This document shows, in pieces, positions 7,046 through 8,612 of a stretch of 8,612 nt of DNA. The position numbers and the translations under genes were made by a program. Within the stretch, counting starts at the first letter, position 1. Each line of letters opens with the position of its first letter. The stretch comes from Acidobacteriota bacterium (lineage in GTDB: Bacteria > Acidobacteriota > Polarisedimenticolia > Gp22-AA2), in the NCBI GenBank assembly GCA_016202915.1, contig JACQNT010000163.1:1-8612 (forward strand), given 5' to 3'. The notes beneath the pieces are model-generated. The model saw only the letters and a list, made by a program, of their open reading frames with translations, ran no database searches and had not been told where the DNA came from.

Positions 7046-7815
7046 TTCGTTCGGAGGAAGATCCCCTGCGGGTCCAGCTCCTCGCGGATGATCCGGATCT
7101 CCCGCGGGCTTGGGGGCGTGGTCTCCGTGAGGTCCGCCGCCACCCTGAGGTCCCAGCCGGTGTTCTCCTTGACCTTCTGCAGCGTGATCCCGGGGTGGAT
7201 CGAGGCCAGGACCATCTCGCGCGTCTGCGGGTCGAAGCGGAAAACACCCATGTCGGTGATCACCAGGTCGGGGCCGCCCGCGAGGCCGAGCGCCTCGCGC
7301 TCGCGGCCGCCGCCGAGAAAGCCAGGGCTGGTGATGAAATCGACCCGCTCGGGGAGCGTCCGCTTGCTGTTGCCGATGGTGATGACGACTCTCTTCGCCA
7401 GGGCGGCGATCTCGCAGGCGCCGCCGCTGCCCGGCAGGCGGACCTTCGGCCGGCGGTAGTCGCCGATGACGGTCGAGTTGATGTTCCCGAAGCGGTCCAC
7501 CTGCGCCCCTCCGAGAAAGCCCACGTCGATCAGGCCGCGCTGGAGGTAGAGGTTGAAGACGTCCATCATCGGCACGACGGCCAGCGACCCGGTCACCAGG
7601 CACGGGTCCCCGATCGAGATCGGCAGGCGCTTCGGCACGCAGCCGACGGCGCCCGACTCGTAGATCATGCAGAGGCCCGGGGCGTGCATCCGGTAGGCGA
7701 GGTTGACGGCCAGCGACGGGACGCCGATGCCGACGAACACGACGTCGCCGTCCTTCAGCTCCTTCGCTGCCCGCGAGACCATCAGCTCGGATGTCGTGTA
7801 CCCGTCCGTCGCCAT
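7036..7815 (-). CDS. CoA-transferase subunit B, glutaconate CoA-transferase GctB-like
   Basis: Beta subunit of a heteromeric family I CoA-transferase, which moves CoA between carboxylic acids through a glutamyl-CoA thioester. The 259 residues align end to end, from memory, with Acidaminococcus GctB: start DGYTTSELMVSRAAKEL, VGIGVP (28-33), YESG with the presumed catalytic glutamate E53, GGAQVDRFGNINSTVIGDY (102-120), GSGGA (129-133) and a C-terminal REELDPQGIF. Keeping this Glu argues for true CoA-transferase activity rather than the hydrolase or decarboxylase offshoots (IpdAB, AibAB) that have lost it. The ATG at 7815 lies 7 nt after the subunit A stop. AAGGGG overlaps that stop, only 2 nt from the ATG, so coupling is likely. 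The frame extends further upstream to 8007, but those residues are antisense-like and unlike the family. The acid substrate is undetermined. Confidence 0.92.
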   Translation of the reverse strand: MATDGYTTSELMVSRAAKELKDGDVVFVGIGVPSLAVNLAYRMHAPGLCMIYESGAVGCVPKRLPISIGDPCLVTGSLAVVPMMDVFNLYLQRGLIDVGFLGGAQVDRFGNINSTVIGDYRRPKVRLPGSGGACEIAALAKRVVITIGNSKRTLPERVDFITSPGFLGGGREREALGLAGGPDLVITDMGVFRFDPQTREMVLASIHPGITLQKVKENTGWDLRVAADLTETTPPSPREIRIIREELDPQGIFLRTKAG

Positions 7816-7822
7816 CGCCCCT

Positions 7823-8611
7823 TCAGAACCCGTAGTTGACCGGCTGGCACAGCTGCCTGTCGGCCTGCAGCTCCTCGACGCGCGCCCCCATCTTCCTGAT
7901 GTAGGCGGAGCGGTCCGGGAGGCCGCGGACCCACTCATCGAGGTACTTCTGGAAGCCGGCCTCGTCCCGCGACATGCCGTCCCACCGGACGTAGAAGTCG
8001 TTGTCACGGTCGTACGCCCCCTGCACGAACGACGGGTGGGCGCCGAACGGCTCGAGGACGACGGCGCTGACGATCGTGCCGGGGATGAGGGTGCGGTTCG
8101 GGTCGGACCGGATGACCGAGGAGTCCACCACCTCCTCCACCGTCACGATGACGCGACGGCTCGCGAAGGCGGCCTCCTTCTGCACGCCGTACAGCCCCCA
8201 GATCTGCGTGTTGCCGTCCGCGTCGGCGCGCTGCGCGTGCACCACCGTCACGTCCGGGTTGAGCGGCGGGACGCACCACAGCTCCTCGTCGGAGTACGGG
8301 GAGCGCACCTTCCTGAAGGCCGGGTTCACCTTCGTCAGATCGGTGCCGGGGTAGTTGCGCGTCGGCAGGAACGGCAGGTTCGAGGCGCCCGCCATGAAGC
8401 GCAGCACCATGCCGAAGTGCGTGTACTCCTCGATCTCGAGAGGACGGGGGCGGCCCTGCTCCACGGCCCGCCGGAAGGCGTGCAGCGGGCCGACCCCCGG
8501 GTTGCCGGCCCACGAGAAGATCATCTTCCGCGCGCAGCCGGCCGCGATCATCTGGTCGTAGATGAGATCGGGGGTGAGCCGGGCGATCGTCAGGTCCCGC
8601 CGGCGCTGGCG
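7823..8611 (-). CDS. CoA-transferase subunit A, glutaconate CoA-transferase GctA-like (5'-truncated by window edge)
   Basis: Alpha subunit partner of the adjacent subunit B. The frame runs off the window, and codons before the ATG at 8551 encode family-like sequence (RDLTIARLTPDLIYDQ), so that ATG is internal and roughly 30-50 N-terminal residues are missing. The 262 visible residues carry GNPGVG (36-41), LPFLPTRNYPGTDL (79-92), VHAQRADADGNTQIWG (124-139), TVEEVVDSS (157-165) and FGAHPSFVQGAYDRDN (189-204). From memory these correspond to Acidaminococcus GctA motifs such as IHAQQASPDG and YGAHPSQ. In this family subunit A helps bind the CoA ester while subunit B supplies the catalytic Glu. 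It is the first visible gene of the operon; any promoter or earlier gene lies beyond the window. Confidence 0.92.
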   Translation of the reverse strand, partial: RQRRRDLTIARLTPDLIYDQMIAAGCARKMIFSWAGNPGVGPLHAFRRAVEQGRPRPLEIEEYTHFGMVLRFMAGASNLPFLPTRNYPGTDLTKVNPAFRKVRSPYSDEELWCVPPLNPDVTVVHAQRADADGNTQIWGLYGVQKEAAFASRRVIVTVEEVVDSSVIRSDPNRTLIPGTIVSAVVLEPFGAHPSFVQGAYDRDNDFYVRWDGMSRDEAGFQKYLDEWVRGLPDRSAYIRKMGARVEELQADRQLCQPVNYGF

Positions 8612-8612
8612 G

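Noticed and set aside
5547..7839. Plus-strand open frames opposite the aminotransferase and CoA-transferase genes
   Set aside because: They show no family motifs and Arg/Gly/Pro-rich composition. The minus strand carries complete catalytic motifs across the same stretch.
7816..8007. Upstream extension of CoA-transferase subunit B by 64 residues
   Set aside because: The added segment is low-complexity Ser/Thr/Arg, overlaps subunit A in another frame, and the ATG at 7815 matches the family N-terminus.

Overview
This is a GC-rich bacterial window with dense coding, strong G/C preference at third codon positions and short intergenic gaps. It holds six protein-coding genes, two of them cut by the window edges. 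The gene set (a glutamate carboxypeptidase II-like M28 peptidase, a pair of exported DUF3857/transglutaminase-like proteins, and a CoA-transferase plus class III aminotransferase operon) would fit an Acidobacteriota-like or other GC-rich Gram-negative lineage. That placement is a low-confidence inference, because no phylogenetic marker is present. No tRNA, rRNA, CRISPR array or mobile element was seen.

Layout. Positions 2-1084 (+) are the 3' part of an M28-family, PSMA-like metallopeptidase. It converges on an exported DUF3857/transglutaminase-like protein at 1132-3051 (-), and a perfect 8-bp hairpin lies between the two. A 117-bp divergent control region (3052-3168) separates that gene from a second DUF3857/transglutaminase-like protein at 3169-5211 (+). 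The second gene converges on a three-gene minus-strand operon. In transcription order this operon is CoA-transferase subunit A (window edge to 7823), subunit B (7815-7036) and a class III aminotransferase with a long N-terminal extension (7034-5259). The gaps inside the operon are 7 nt and 1 nt, so co-translation is likely.

How the genes may work together. The two DUF3857 proteins look like an enzyme/pseudoenzyme pair. The minus-strand copy keeps a Cys-His-Asp triad (C326, H368, D383). The plus-strand copy has Asn (N364) where the nucleophilic Cys should be, but keeps the His and Asp. Both carry N-terminal export signals and would act in the periplasm or at the outer surface. The operon encodes a glutaconate CoA-transferase-type A/B enzyme with a PLP aminotransferase. 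This recalls the yodR-yodS-yodT part of the Bacillus kamA cluster and suggests catabolism of an amino acid or amine whose deaminated acid is activated as a CoA ester. The substrate cannot be read from the sequence.

The points most worth a second look are the Cys-to-Asn pseudo-transglutaminase beside its intact paralogue, and the roughly 150-residue basic-then-acidic extension on the aminotransferase. I see no clear sign of a wholly new system.
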